64,000 nt of DNA. It comes from Achatina immaculata. Lineage: Eukaryota > Mollusca > Gastropoda > Stylommatophora > Achatinidae. Below are positions 22,916 through 33,430 of the stretch, piece by piece (position 1 is the first letter of the stretch; every line of letters starts with the position of its first letter). The notes under the pieces were generated by a model. That model was not told where the DNA came from. It did not search any database and worked only from the letters and a program-made list of their open reading frames with translations. The position numbers and the translations under genes are program-made. The stretch is from contig CM019715.1 in the NCBI GenBank assembly GCA_009760885.1, forward strand, positions 19,148,503 through 19,212,502. The letters run 5' to 3'.

Positions 22916-24125
22916 TCCATGAAGACCATCGAACCATTAGTCTTATGAGCCACGTTACCAAAATCCTGCTTCACATTGTCATGAGAAGAGTCAGGGGCAA
23001 AATAAAACCAGAAATCACTGAAGAACAGTGTGGCTTCGTCGAAGGAAAAGGCAAAAGTAATGCCACATGTATATTGAGAATATTGATGGAAAGATCAATA
23101 GAAGTAAAGATGGACCTATACTTATGCTTCATAGACTACTGTAAAGCATTCGATAAAGTGAGACAGAAATTATAAGAATACTGGAAGACATCAACATAGA
23201 TGGGAAAGACCTGAAACTCATCAAAAATATATACTGGCAGCAATCAGCAGCAAAGAAGGTTGAGAACCAAATAGGAACATTCCAAGACATAAAATTGGGA
23301 GTGAGACAAGGATGTGATCTATCTCCTGACCTCTTCTCCTTGTACAGCTAAAACATAATGAGAAATATAGAGAGCTTTCCAGGAATATCAACTGAAGATA
23401 TGCAGATGACACAGTTCTGATTTGCTACAGGCTCTTCTGGACATCGTGGTTCATGAAAGTAAAAGTAAAGGTCTGAATAAATAGAAGACTGAAGTGATGG
23501 TCATCTCAAAGAAAAGAATACCACCAAAATGTAGCATTATCATCGATGGCACAGAACTGAAATAAGCTGACAGATCCAAGTACCTAGAAACAAATATAAC
23601 AGCTGATGGGAAATGTCACAACGAAATAAAAAGCAGACATGATCAGCCCAAGTCAGCATTCCAGAAAATGAGAAACATCTTGTGTAACAGATCCATATCA
23701 ATGGAAACAAGATTCCAAGTACTTAAATGTTACATCGAGCCAATTTTGTTTAATAAGTGTGAAGCATGGTCCATGAATAAAAGAGTACAGCAAGAAATGT
23801 GGTTCATAAGAAGGATGTTGAAGGTACATGGACTGCTAAGAAAACCAATGACGAAGTCTTAAGAGAGGCTGGAAAAGGCAAATTACAACAAAGGTCATGG
23901 TCAGACAAGTGAGATTTGTAGGAGATTTTCTGAGAAGAGGAAAATTGGAACACATTGTGGCAACTGGAAAAATTGAGGGAAGAAGAGACAGAAGAAGATA
24001 GAGAAAGAGGTTACTGGACAGGCTGTCAGTGTGGCTAGGAAGAAAGTCACCGACAGATCTCATAATCAAGACAGGGAATTGTGGAGAGAAATGATCACCT
24101 ACACCACACGACATGGCACGGCACT
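22916..24125 (+). pseudogene. RTE-3 relic, RT to C-terminus
   Basis: HEDHRTISLMSHVTKILLHIVMRR near 22920 and EEQCGFVEGKGKSNA near 23015 are RT fingers. LCFIDYCKAFDKV near 23125 and GVRQGCDLSPDLFSL near 23300 are palm boxes. IEPILFNKCEAWSMNKR near 23735 and the arginine-rich GRRDRRR run near 23980 precede the end YTTRHGT near 24105-24118. Internal deletions and stops are numerous, including a lost stretch before the active-site box near 23405. Confidence 0.85.
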
Positions 24126-24477
24126 TGATTGATTGTTAGTTTCATATTCTCCTTGATCTGTTGGCAGACAAGAAGGTAATATGACTAAAATATCACCTGA
24201 TTATCTTTCTTTCCCCAACTCCAAGAAGTTCCAGACAAATTTTTGGGACGGTCTTTGTCTATAGCATCTTGAGCAAGAGTCAACTTTTGAAGGTCAATTT
24301 TCTGCAACACTGACATGAGAAATATGTGCACTATTTTCACGGGTCAGTCACTATGATTAGTATATATTAAAAAAAAACTAATAAATAAATAAAGGCTGGT
24401 TTATCATTACTGTGTTATATAATCTGTGCCCTTAATGTTTCGGTAACTCATAATTTTTCACTGGTGTTGATACTCAC
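24126..24477 (-). other. Probable intron 5' part of the CRPPA-like gene
   Basis: Unique-looking AT-rich sequence downstream (minus strand) of the exon's splice donor. If the exon call is right, this and the repeats further left belong to an intron, since no second exon was recognised down to base 1. Confidence 0.4.
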
Positions 24478-24480
24478 CTG
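24476..24480 (-). promoter_or_regulatory. Splice donor site
   Basis: On the minus strand the exon ends CAG followed by GTGAGTA, a textbook donor. The last exon base is 24478 and the intron starts at 24477. Confidence 0.7.
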
Positions 24481-24602
24481 TAAAAACAATCCACGGTATA
24501 TGCAAGAATATGTTTCCCCAACACTTTCACAAACTGTTTAGCCACAGGTAGGTTCATGCGTTCACCAGTCCCAGCCGCTGGTAGAATTACATCAACTTTC
24601 AT
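24478..24602 (-). CDS. CRPPA: Exon of a CRPPA/ISPD-like cytidylyltransferase gene
   Basis: The minus-strand frame from the ATG at 24602 encodes 41 complete codons and a split Arg codon. It begins MKVDVILPAAGTGERM, then PVAKQFVKVLGKHILAYT. This is the N-terminal nucleotide-binding signature of IspD-type cytidylyltransferases (hydrophobic strand, PAAGxGxRM loop, xKQF, xLxGxxxxxxT). In animals the family member is CRPPA, which makes CDP-ribitol for alpha-dystroglycan glycosylation in the cytosol. An upstream in-frame ATG exists at 24674, but the sequence before 24602 is low-complexity, so I prefer the later start. A T-tract ending TTTCAAAG upstream could be an acceptor of a 5' UTR intron. It is the only piece here that looks like conserved host coding sequence. 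A retrocopy is less likely because the donor site is intact. Confidence 0.72.
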
Positions 24603-24918
24603 CGTTTTCGTGCTTATACCCACACTTTGAAAAAAAAAAAACAGTTCGTTATATTTCATTGTTCCCCAATACAATGTAACAATACAATGGTCCTCATCTT
24701 TCTGTTTTTGAAACTATTCAAATTTTTTAATGCATTTTCTACAATAAGTAGTCATAAACAAATTCGACCTTTCTAAAGCTGACTTAATAATGTCCATGCT
24801 GCAATTACGAATCTAATGTATCTACAGCACACAGTCACACGCCGCAGCTTCCTCTATAGATGATCCCTAATGTATTTCAAATATTTAAGACTGTAATTTT
24901 ATAATTATTAATTTGTAC
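24603..24918. other. Upstream flank of the CRPPA-like exon
   Basis: AT-rich sequence. A 5' UTR or promoter of the exon could lie here, but I see no TATA box or initiator that I trust. Confidence 0.4.
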
Positions 24919-25287
24919 TCTGGTGACTCAAAGCACTGGTTTTCTCAAGTGTACATAATATGGAAGAAACAGAGGAAGACCAAAGCGAATATGGCTGCAA
25001 GTGGTGACTCAAAGCACTGGTTTTCTCAAGTGTACGTAATATGGAAGAGAGGAAGACCAAAGCGAAGATGGCTGCAAGTGGTGACTCAAAGCACTGGTTT
25101 TCTCAAGTGTACGTAATATGGAAGAAAGAGAGGAAGACAAAAGCGAAGATGGCTGCAAGACATCGCTGATGATCTGCAAATGGATGCATCAGCAGCAGGC
25201 CATCTTGCTCACACCTGAGAGGCCTACAGGAGTGCTGTTAAGGAAGCAAAGTTCCACATGGGACATGCAAATAAATGAATGAAATTA
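24919..25287 (+). mobile_element. RTE-1 3' end with triplicated 5' junction
   Basis: The 3' coding end of RTE-1 (RGRQKRRWLQDIADDLQMDA) runs to the (TGAA)n tail near 25285. The 14-base repeat ACGTAATATGGAAG at 25111-25124 and 25288-25301 is a target-site duplication, placing the full insertion at 25125-25287. A block of flank plus the first bases of the element (GGTGACTCAAAGCACTGG... to GGCTGCAAG) is present three times, starting at 24919, 25003 and 25080. Confidence 0.85.
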
Positions 25288-25301
25288 ACGTAATATGGAA
25301 G

Positions 25302-25821
25302 TTGTAGAGTACTGAATTAGGAACTAGTTCTTTCAGTTCTTCTGGTAAAAGCGGATACTTGGTTCCTAAAACCTATTTTGGATACAGATCGATTCCTGAT
25401 ACCGTGTAGCATCCACTTGGAACTGATTTAGAAACCAGAAACTATATCAGTTCCAAATATAAGTAGAGCCGTTTGCTAACATCAACAGCAGAGGCTGGCT
25501 TGCATGGAATGGAGGGAAAGTTGGTTTGCAAGTCTTGACACGAAAGCAAATTGTCATCGTGCCGTGTCATTATACAGCTGCCCCTCTCTCACTCTCTGCT
25601 TTCTTATGCAATAAACATTATTGATGAACCATTTAAATAGTATAGATTCCTGCAGAATGAGGTACACTAGAATACATTGTGAGTAGTTTAAAGAAAATCA
25701 GGAGCCAAATATTTCTGTAATGTGCAGTTATTAAATATGCTGATCTTATCTGTTAATGTTCAACATATTAATATACCCTCATAAAATTTTGGTAAAAGCG
25801 TGTATTTTTATTCTTTGAATC
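25302..25821. other. No recognised feature
   Basis: AT-rich sequence with several short dispersed repeats of a GGAACTAGTT/AGTTCC kind near 25320-25460. No family recognised. Confidence 0.45.
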
Positions 25822-25832
25822 GCTGTATCTAT

Positions 25833-26139
25833 CATCATCATCATGTGCCGTGCCGACTGGCGTTGGCTATTATGCTTCTCCAGAGTACACAATCCCTCAT
25901 GCAGGCCATCAGCTCAGTTGGTGATCTCCTCTCACACCATCCCGTCAGACTGTCCAGTATCATTTCTCTTGGTCTTCCTCTTGATCTTCTTCCTTCTATT
26001 TTTCCTGTTGTTATAATATTTTCAATGCCCCCTCTTCTCATTGCATGTCCTATGAAAGTACATTGTCTCTCTCTTATCTTTTTGACAAGGTTTTTTTGTC
26101 TCTCCAGCTCTTCTCCTACATTCTTCATGAGTTATTTTT
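25833..26139 (-). mobile_element. RTE-3 3' end, 5'-truncated
   Basis: The minus-strand open frame 25841-26128 reads LVKKIRERQCTFIGHAMRRGG, then GRRSRGRPREMILDSL and ASRHGT, with an (ATG)n tail at its low-coordinate end. The 11-base repeat GCTGTATCTAT at 25822-25832 and 26140-26150 is the target-site duplication. Confidence 0.92.
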
Positions 26140-26162
26140 GCTGTATCTATACGTGCAAATAA

Positions 26163-26392
26163 TGGCTCAGTCAGTCAGTCATTTGCATGCTCCTTGGGGA
26201 ACTTTGCCTTCCTAACACCTCTCCTGTAGACCTCTTGGTTCTAAGCAAGATGCCCTGCTGTTGATGCATCCACTTGCAAATCATCAACAATGTCTTGCAC
26301 CTATCTTCAACTTCGTCTTCAACTTTTCTCTGTTTAATCTTCCTTACTAATCAACCTCCTTCAATATTAAGTTCTTGTAGTATGGATATTAA
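26163..26392 (-). mobile_element. RTE-1 3' end fragment
   Basis: Complement of the RTE-1 3' end: (TGAC)n tail at about 26166-26181, then sequence ending at the KELNIEEG segment near 26380. It has an internal deletion near 26315 relative to 31200-31480. Confidence 0.85.
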
Positions 26393-26605
26393 ACGATCAG
26401 AGAATCCCAAAACAAGCCATCAAGTGGAACACAACAGGCCAAAGAAAAAGATGCAGACCGCATGAAACTCTGAAGAGGACATTGTTAAGAGAGGCCAAAT
26501 TAACAGGCATAAAATCCCTTGATGAGGTTGAAAGACTCGTTGAAGACAGGAAAGATTGGCGAACTACCTTGCGAGCCATATGTGATGTTTAACGGTATGG
26601 GAAGG
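26393..26605 (+). mobile_element. RTE-2 3' end fragment
   Basis: QRIPKQAIKWNTTGQRKR-like residues, then ETLKRTLLREAKLTGIKSLDEVERLVEDRKDWRTTLRAICDV, then the GGAAGGATATAAGATAAG tail. Confidence 0.88.
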
Positions 26606-27121
26606 ATATAAGATAAGTGTGGATATAGGTATAGCACAACATATGCATTGTTTATAGTTTTTGAGAAAGCCTTTGACAGTGTCAACATAGATGCACTGTG
26701 GAAAATCCTAAGATGACAGGAGCTACCCCATAAGATAGTGAATGTAATCAAAGCCCTATATGAGGGTTTTCAGTGCAAAGTGATTTGTGGAGAATATACC
26801 ACTAGCAGCTTTAGGGTACAAACAGGAGTGAAGCAGGGATGTGTACTATCACCAAAATCTTAGCAGTAGACTGGTTAATGAAGGAGGCAACATCAGACAC
26901 ATGCAGAGGATTACAATGGACCCCTGACACAGTGCTGGAGGACCTTGACTTTGCAGGTGAAATTTGCCACAAAGATATGCAAGATAAAATAAACAAGCTA
27001 ATTCAGAATACAAACAACATAGGACTAAAGATCAACGTGGGAAAGACAAAGTTAATGAAGCAAAATGTGAATAACAGAAATGTACTCAGAGTAGACAGTG
27101 ATGGGAAAGAGGCATGCCCTT
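26606..27121 (+). pseudogene. RTE-5 RT palm relic
   Basis: IVYSFxESL-type decay of DFEKAFDSVN near 26655, then LPHKIVNVIKALYEGFQCKV-like codons and TGVKQGCVLSP near 26825. An open stretch at 26839-27123 matches the minus-strand RTE-5 copy (DWLMKEATSD, GLQWTPDTVLEDLDFAGEI, INVGKTKLMKQNV). The active-site box FADD reads FAGE, and part of the following LLSSS segment is missing. Confidence 0.82.
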
Positions 27122-28150
27122 AAAGATCTTATTTTTGTAGTTCTATCTGTTCCTCTCCACAGCTTCTTTAGTTGTTTCCTTTTTTGAAGAGGGATAGATG
27201 TCCTCCTTTTAATTTCCCTCATTGTATCTCCATTATTAGTTAGTAATGATCCAAGATATTCAAAACTCGCCATCTCTTCCAATTTTTCCTAATTGATATA
27301 TACGAGTATTTATGTGTCTTATTTGTTTTGTCAGTTGTCATCAATTTAGTTTTCTTCACATTAAGATAGAGGTTTTGCTCTTCACTGTTCTTATGGACTG
27401 ATATAATTAGTTTTTCCATTCATTTTTGTGTTGTGAACAGTATACTGTGTCATAAGTATATCTAATATCTGGTATTTCGTAACCTCTTGTTGTTATGGCA
27501 TCATAATATTCTTTATATTATATATAATATTCTTTTCTATTAGGGTGCTAGTTGGCTAAGTTTATAGTACGCTGTTCTCTCGTGGCTAGATGGCTACTCG
27601 TCCTACTGGAGCTCATGTTCAAATCCCAGGAAATTCTCTAGTGATTTTTCTTTCTCTCACGTCTCACTAAAGTGCTTTTTCTACGATTTTTTCAAGGTCT
27701 AATCCTACAAAACTGCGTTCTCTTACTTTCCCATACCACAGCCTCATAGTTTCCTATTTATAAAAAAGTTGTTCTGTAATATTCTTTGTCTACATCTTCT
27801 CTAGCATTCCTCTTTATATTTTCAGTATACAAGCTAAATAAGTAAGGCGACAGTATGCAATCCTGATGGACCCCTTGTTTTATGTCAAACCAAGTTGTTT
27901 CATCATTTATTTTTATTACTGCCTGTTGGCCTAGATATAGCAGTGATATTAATTGTGTCACATGTGTTGGAAATCCCATTTTCCATTATTTCCCAAAGTG
28001 TCTGGTGTTGTACACAATCAAATGCCTTTGAATAGCCTATAAAAGATAAATATAAATTCACATTAATTTCTCTGCATTTCTCTATTATTAATTTTATGTT
28101 GAAAATATGATCTCTTGTTTCTCTTCGTTGTCTAAAACCAGCTTGGACCA
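27122..28150 (-). pseudogene. RTE-1 RT relic carrying a SINE
   Basis: Minus strand: QRRETRDHIFNIKLIIEKCREINVNLYLSFIGYSKAFDCVQHQTLWEIMENG near 28110-27980 and DIKQGVHQDCILSPYLFSLYTENI near 27885-27810. It resumes after the SINE with the active-site region near 27470-27430 and KRRTSIPLQKRKQLKKLWRGTDRTTKIR near 27220-27130. Confidence 0.85.
27536..27776 (+). mobile_element. tRNA-derived SINE, copy 1
   Basis: The head GGGTGCTAGTTGGCTAAG... has a tRNA-like box A (TGGCTAAGTTTATAG, near 27552) and box B (GTTCAAATCCC, 27617-27627) about 65 bases apart, as in RNA polymerase III promoters. The body runs through CTCACTAAAGTGC to CCTATTTATAAAAAAGTTGTTC. The repeat TAATATTCTTT at 27525-27535 and 27777-27787 is the target-site duplication inside RTE-1. 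A second copy is at 34630-34892. Confidence 0.85.
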
Positions 28151-28154
28151 CATT

Positions 28155-28400
28155 GATTTCTCCTTCTATTTTCTTTCAAGGTCTTCTTACATCCTTCCCA
28201 CGCCACTAAATGTCACATAGAGCTTGCAAAGTTGTTTGCCAAGAGTTCCTATTTTCGGCGAGTTTTTCAATTTCATCAAGGGATGAAATAAGTTTATATC
28301 ACTAATCTGGCATCTCTTAACACTGTCCTCTTTAGAGTTTTACATGGTCAACCTCTTTTTCTTCAGCCTGTTGTGCTCCACTTGGTAGCTTGTTTAGGTA
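28155..28400 (-). mobile_element. RTE-2 3' end fragment
   Basis: Complement of the RTE-2 C-terminus (GRKRGxPxKTLKRTVLRDAR, then a site like SLDEIEKLAENRNSW) with its 3' end at 28183, inserted beside RTE-1. Confidence 0.8.
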
Positions 28401-28404
28401 TTCT

Positions 28405-29030
28405 AAGTCACTAGTTTTACATACCTAGGAAGCATTTAACACCTGCAGGAGACATATCAATAGAAATTATGACCCGAATTGCTTTAGCGTCAAACACTTT
28501 CAACAAGCTGCAAATGATCTGGAAATCAAAACAACTCAGTAGGCACACAAAACTCAAGATCTCCAACTCCTGTGTAGTGCCAGTACTAGCCTATGGATGC
28601 AAGTGTTAGAGAATATTCCCAGCAATGGAAAAGAGACTAGATGCTTTTGAAAATAAATGCCTTCGAAGACTGCTAAATATCTGCTGGCATGATTTCAGAT
28701 TGGTTACATCAATAAGACAAGAAATTAAACAAGACTATGTATCAAATTTTATCAGAAGACGTTGGTGGAACCACACTGGCCACGTACTTAGAATGAACGA
28801 AAAACGACTCCCACACCAAGCATTTACGTGGTTACGAGGGGTTAAAAGAAAGCAGGGAAGACCCAAAGACACACTAAGAAGAATTATCACCAAGAAGTGT
28901 TCAACAATGCTCATTAGAAACACCGAATAGGTAAAGCAAGTAGCAAGGAATCACTAGACATGGAGAGCCTTGTCCTCTGCCCTATGCTCTGCCTTCGGCC
29001 CAAGAGGGTCAACTAACTAACTCACTAATT
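28405..29030 (+). pseudogene. RTE-6 C-terminal relic
   Basis: ALASNTFNKLQMIWKSKQLSRHTKLKI near 28483 and CVVPVLAYGC near 28573 precede an open stretch at 28625-28930 with EKRLDAFENKCLRRLL, WNHTGHVLRMNEKRLPHQAFTW and GRPKDTLRRII. A 3' (TAAC)n-like tail (AACTAACTAACTCACTAA) closes it near 29010-29028. It is a separate family from RTE-1, -2, -3 and -5. Confidence 0.82.
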
Positions 29031-29690
29031 CCATATAATCTTAAAATTCTCCACAATGAATCTCTGTGTATGCTATCAAATGCCTATTTAAAGTCTGTGA
29101 AGTTTTATTTTTAATTAGGATTAATGGTTTCTGCTTTTCAATTTGTTCTTCAAGTATTATTCTTAAAGTAAAGATCTGGTCGAGACGGCTTCTCCCTTTT
29201 CAAAATCCTGCCTGTTCTTCTCTCATTGTAGTATTCACTACATCCTTAATTCTATTCAGAATCACTTTATGAAACACCTCTGACACAACTGATAATAAGG
29301 TTACACCCCTCCAGTTATTGCAGTCACTGAGGTTCCTTCTAAATGGAAAAAAGGAATCATTGTTTTTTAACACTGACTCCTTTTTTTCCATTTAGAAGGT
29401 ACTTTTTCTTCTTTCCAAATTTTATTAAACATTCTTTGTAGTTGACTCATGTTGTCACTGTTAATAGCTTTTAACATTTAGTCTTATTTCATCTTCACCA
29501 GCAGCTTTGTTGTTAGCCATTAGATTCACTGCTGTTTCAATTTTGTTTAGTCTTCATCAAGGTTGACATTTAGTTGTGGAACTGGTAAATCAGTTTCAAG
29601 ATTTATTAATTCATTTGGGTGTGGTCAATTAAGTATTTCTTGGAAATGTTCAGCCCATCTTGTGCTTTTGGTCTTTACTCAATCTACACA
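29031..29690 (-). mobile_element. RTE-2 RT fragment with a hairpin
   Basis: Minus-strand RTE-2: the palm box KAFDSIHRDSLWRIL complement near 29095-29050, then fingers (NLSDCNNWRGVTLLSVVSEVFHKVILNRIKDVVN near 29345-29245), then linker to 29690. A local inverted duplication at 29334-29399 replaces a few bases of the original. Confidence 0.85.
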
Positions 29691-30100
29691 ATGCTTCAAA
29701 AGGTGCAAATCTGTTTGACAGGGCATGTGGTCAGAATGAATAACACTCAACTGCCCAAACAGCTCCTATATGGGGAACTTCTGAACGGAAAATGGAAAGC
29801 AGGAGGGCAAAAAAAGCAATACAAGGATATGCTCAAAACCTCACTCAATGCCTTCAGGATAGACACAAACTCCTGGGGGTCCAAAGCACAAGTCCACCCA
29901 TCATAGAGAGCTATAACCACTCTGGGTGCCCAGAGAGCTGAGTGCTCAGGAATTGAAAGTGCCCAGCACAAATGTGCAATGCGAAAATGTGTGAAGACAT
30001 GGAAAACCATGGGGAAATTGTCATTTGTCCTATTTGCAAATCATCAATTAGTTTTACCAACACAAATAGTTTTTGGGTGTAAGTACAAGATATATAACAC
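29691..30100 (+). pseudogene. LINE C-terminal relic, clade uncertain
   Basis: The open frame 29619-29906 contains LTGHVVRMNNTQLPKQLLYGELLNGKWKAGGQKKQYKDMLKTSLNAFRID, the usual C-terminal layout of RTE/Jockey-like LINEs (a GRPKKRYKD-like box, here GGQKKQYKD). Cysteine-poor residues after it may be a decayed zinc finger. Confidence 0.6.
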
Positions 30101-31192
30101 TAAATATATAAATATACACATAGTTGCTGCAGTAAAGCTGTGATAACAAAATGTTAAAACCATTTACAATGAAAGTAAGAGCAGCTTTATTTGTTAATGA
30201 GCTAGTTCCAAATTCACCTTTACGTAATATTCCATTTCTGCACAGTGATATTTCGTCTCTACTAGTTCTACTTTTTTCTCACCTGTAATTTATATCCCAG
30301 AACCTTCATTATACTAGATTACAAACATTCTACTCAAGCACATTAATCAATTCCATCAACCTACTTCTCAGCTTGATTACCATTATATTCCTCTCTTTCC
30401 TTACTGCATCTCCCACCCTTGATTTACTACAAACTGTATGAACTAGGAAAAAAGTAGGAACAGTTTTAGTAATTAATGAGCACACAGTTATGACATTTCA
30501 GTGTGATCCTTAATCATACAAAAACACACAGGATGAAGAAATAGATAGAAAAGATAAAGTATAAAATCACTTGAGTGCTATGTTAAAAAAAAATATGAAA
30601 TGAAAAAAATATAATAAAATACAATGAATGGAGCTCTTATCTGTGACTTGTAAGAGACTGTGTTCAGAAATGCGCATGGTGAAGTGTGGAGGTTGTTTAA
30701 TGGAGATTTGTGGTATGTGTCATAAATAAGAAAGGGAACCATGGAGAGGAGAGAGAGTGATACAATGGTAATCTAACCAGGAGAGTTGATTATAGCTGGG
30801 GTAGAGGAGTTGTAATGTGATGCTGTAAGGAGGTTCTGAACTGTGTATTACAAGTGAGAAGGGAGTGGGACTTAGTGCAGAGGGATTATGATAGTGGAAG
30901 AGGGGAATGTTAGGTGTAGCTAAATAGGGAGTTCAAGTCGTGTTGCTCCAGTGTCCCACATTCCTGAATGTAGTGGTTCTCAAGCACTAGGCAGCTTCTG
31001 TCATCAGTGTCACATTGTTTGATGGCTGATATAAAAAAACCAGATTTGCCTCTGTGGCTCAGAGAAGAAAAAAAACTCACTGTCCAAAAAACTGCTTTCA
31101 GGGCACTTATTTGACCCGGTTTTTGTCTTTCCTCTCAAATGAATTTTGCATCTGAGTTCTCTCTCCCTACAATTTAATGTTGGCAGAACCGC
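30101..31192. other. Mostly unrecognised; holds a repeat-X copy
   Basis: AT-rich sequence. The stretch 30437-30535 on the minus strand is a copy of repeat X, listed separately. Nothing else recognised. Confidence 0.5.
30437..30535 (-). repeat. Repeat X, copy 1
   Basis: The complement reads CCTGTGTGTTTTTGTATGATTAAGG..., then CTCATTAATTACTAAAACTGTTCCTACTTTTTTCCTAGTT. Similar sequence lies at 40518-40612 and 57128-57236. Confidence 0.7.
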
Positions 31193-31476
31193 CATTCATT
31201 GATTCATTTGCATGTCCCTTGCGGAACTTTGTCTCCCTAACAGCACTCATGTAGGCCTCTCGGTTGTGAGTAAGATGGCCTGCTGCTGATGCATCCATTT
31301 GCAGATCATCAACGATGTCTTGCAGCCATCTTCACCTTGGTCTTCCTCTCTTTCTTGTTCCCATTATGTACCCTTCCAAGACGGTCTTCTCTAGACTATT
31401 ATGACGTTTAATGTGTCCAAAATATTTAAGTTTTCTCTCTTTAATCCTCTTTACTAGCCAGCATTCTTCAATATTA
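31193..31476 (-). mobile_element. RTE-1 3' end, 5'-truncated
   Basis: Complement of the RTE-1 end (NEIEEGWLVKRIKERKLKYFGHIKRH, GNKKERKTKVKMAARHR-type reading) with its tail at 31193-31208. A short duplication AGAACCGC occurs at 31185-31192 and 31477-31484. Confidence 0.88.
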
Positions 31477-31484
31477 AGAACCGC

Positions 31485-31960
31485 TAATACACTTTAAAAT
31501 AACAAAGCAAAGCACACTTAATTTGTCATTCCTGTCTCTGAGTTGGAATTGGTGGGTTTTATGTCATTTCATTTTTCATTCAGATTCAGTCCTGGCGAGA
31601 GAGACGTTTTCTATTGGAGATATCATGTCTCCTCCGCAGCTCCGTGACAAAAGAAAACGATGATATGAGGCAAAACAGTTACGGTGAGACATCTTTCCTG
31701 TCCACTGTCTTATAGCTTACTTGTTGAAGACTGCAGTGGATGCAAGTTTTACACGCTTCTGTGAGAAAAATATCATTGCCCACTTCATAGCCCCGATAAA
31801 CTGATAATGTTTCTATCTTTGAGATATACGACTAGTGAGAAAAATGAAAAAAGTTCTTTTTCACTGCTATTAGTGTTGAGAGAAACCCATGTTCTTTATA
31901 TATTTGCATATATATACATATATATAATAGTTATATTAGGGTAGTATATTAGAACTATAT
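31485..31960. other. No recognised feature; TA-rich tract
   Basis: Includes a TATATA-rich tract near 31905-31925. Nothing else recognised. Confidence 0.5.
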
Positions 31961-32125
31961 CTCTCTCTCTCTCTCTGAACCTTAAGTGGCCAGGGTACAT
32001 GGGGCTTCCGCAAGGGTTTTCCACAAATGTCTGTCCTTTGCCTTTTTTTCTGCTCTTGCCCAGGTGAGCCCTCTATTGCTCAACATCATCTCTGTTGTTC
32101 TTCTCCTGTCTCTTTTGGTCTACCC

Positions 32126-33430
32126 TTACTTCTGTTCCCCTGTGGTGTCCATCTTAGTGCTACTTTTGGTAGTGAATTTTTTGTCAGTCATTCGGAGCAA
32201 ATGTCCCAACCATCGCCAGCGTCTTTCCTCAATAATTGCTGTCAGTGGCTTCATCTGCATTTCTGCCAACAAAATGCTATTTCTTATGGTGTTTGGCCAA
32301 AATATTTTTCTGATTCTTCGTAAACATTTAGTCTGGAAAGAATTTAACTTGTTTTCTATGGTTTTGGTGATTTTCCAGCATTCACTTCCATAGAATAGTA
32401 CACTTAGAACATTACTCTTAAATATCCTGATTTTTGTATTTATGCTTAGTTTTTTAGATTTCCATATAGTCTGCAGCACTGCAAAAGCCTGGTTTGCTCT
32501 AGTAAGTCTGCTGTTGATGTCCTCTGTGCTGTCTCTATCTTCTACTACTCTACTGCCAAGGTATACAAATTCACTGACCTCCTCCACTAACTTGCTATCT
32601 ACTCTCAGTACATTTCTGTTCCTCACATTTTGCTTCATTAACTTTGTCTTTCCTACGTTGATCTTTAGTCCTATGTTGTTTGCATTCTGAGTTAGCTTGT
32701 TTATTTTATCTTGCATATCTTTATGGCTGCTTGATAGCAGACAAATGTCGTCTGCAAAGTCAAGGTCCTCCAGCACTGTGTCAAGGGTCCATTGTAATCC
32801 TCTGCGTTTATCTGATGTTGCCTCCTTCATTAACCAGTCTAGTGCCAAGATAAATAATGTTGGTGATAGTACACATCCCTGCTTCACTCCTGTCTGTACC
32901 CTAAAGCTGCTGGAGGTATGTTCTCCATAGATCACTTTGCACTGAAAACCCTTGTGTAGGGGTTTGATTACATTCACTATCTTATGGGGGAGGCCATGCC
33001 ACCTTAGGATTTTCCACAGTGCATCTCTGTTGACACTGTCAAAAGGCTTTCTCAAAATCTATAAACAATGCATATGTTGTGCTATGCCACTCATTTGCCT
33101 GTTCTAATATTTGTCTAAGTACAAATATGTGGTCTATGCATGATCTTCCTTTCCTAAATCCTGCTGCTCTTTCCGAAGTTTTCTCTCAAGTGCTGGTACG
33201 ATTCTGTTGATGATTATCCTGCAAAATACTTTACTGGTGAGTGGCAGTAGGGTAATGCCTCTCCAGTTCCCGCAATCTCTGAGGTCACTCTTCTTTGTTA
33301 GTTTTACTATAAGGCCAGTTTTCCACTCATCTGGAGCTTTTTCTAGAGCCCAAATTTGTTGTAGTATCCGGCAAAGTTGTTTTGGTGTTTCTGTTTCTTC
33401 TGCTTTTAACATCTCAGCAGTCACTTCATC
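32126..33430 (-). pseudogene. RTE-5 reverse transcriptase and C-terminus
   Basis: VTAEMLKAEETETPKQLCRILQQIW and SDLRDCGNWRGITLLPLTSKVFCRI near 33420-33220 are fingers. After a shift near 33130, a 309-codon frame (33055-32126) gives KPFDSVNRDALWKILRWHGLP, TGVKQGCVLSPTLF, the active-site box FADD near 32746, FVYLGSRVVE and RRWRWLGHLLRMTD. The arginine-rich KGRPK end is shifted to another frame near 32120. Confidence 0.88.

Noticed and set aside
27541..27630. A tRNA gene
   Set aside because: Box A and box B are present but the arms do not pair as a cloverleaf, and a second copy with the same body and TSDs shows a SINE.
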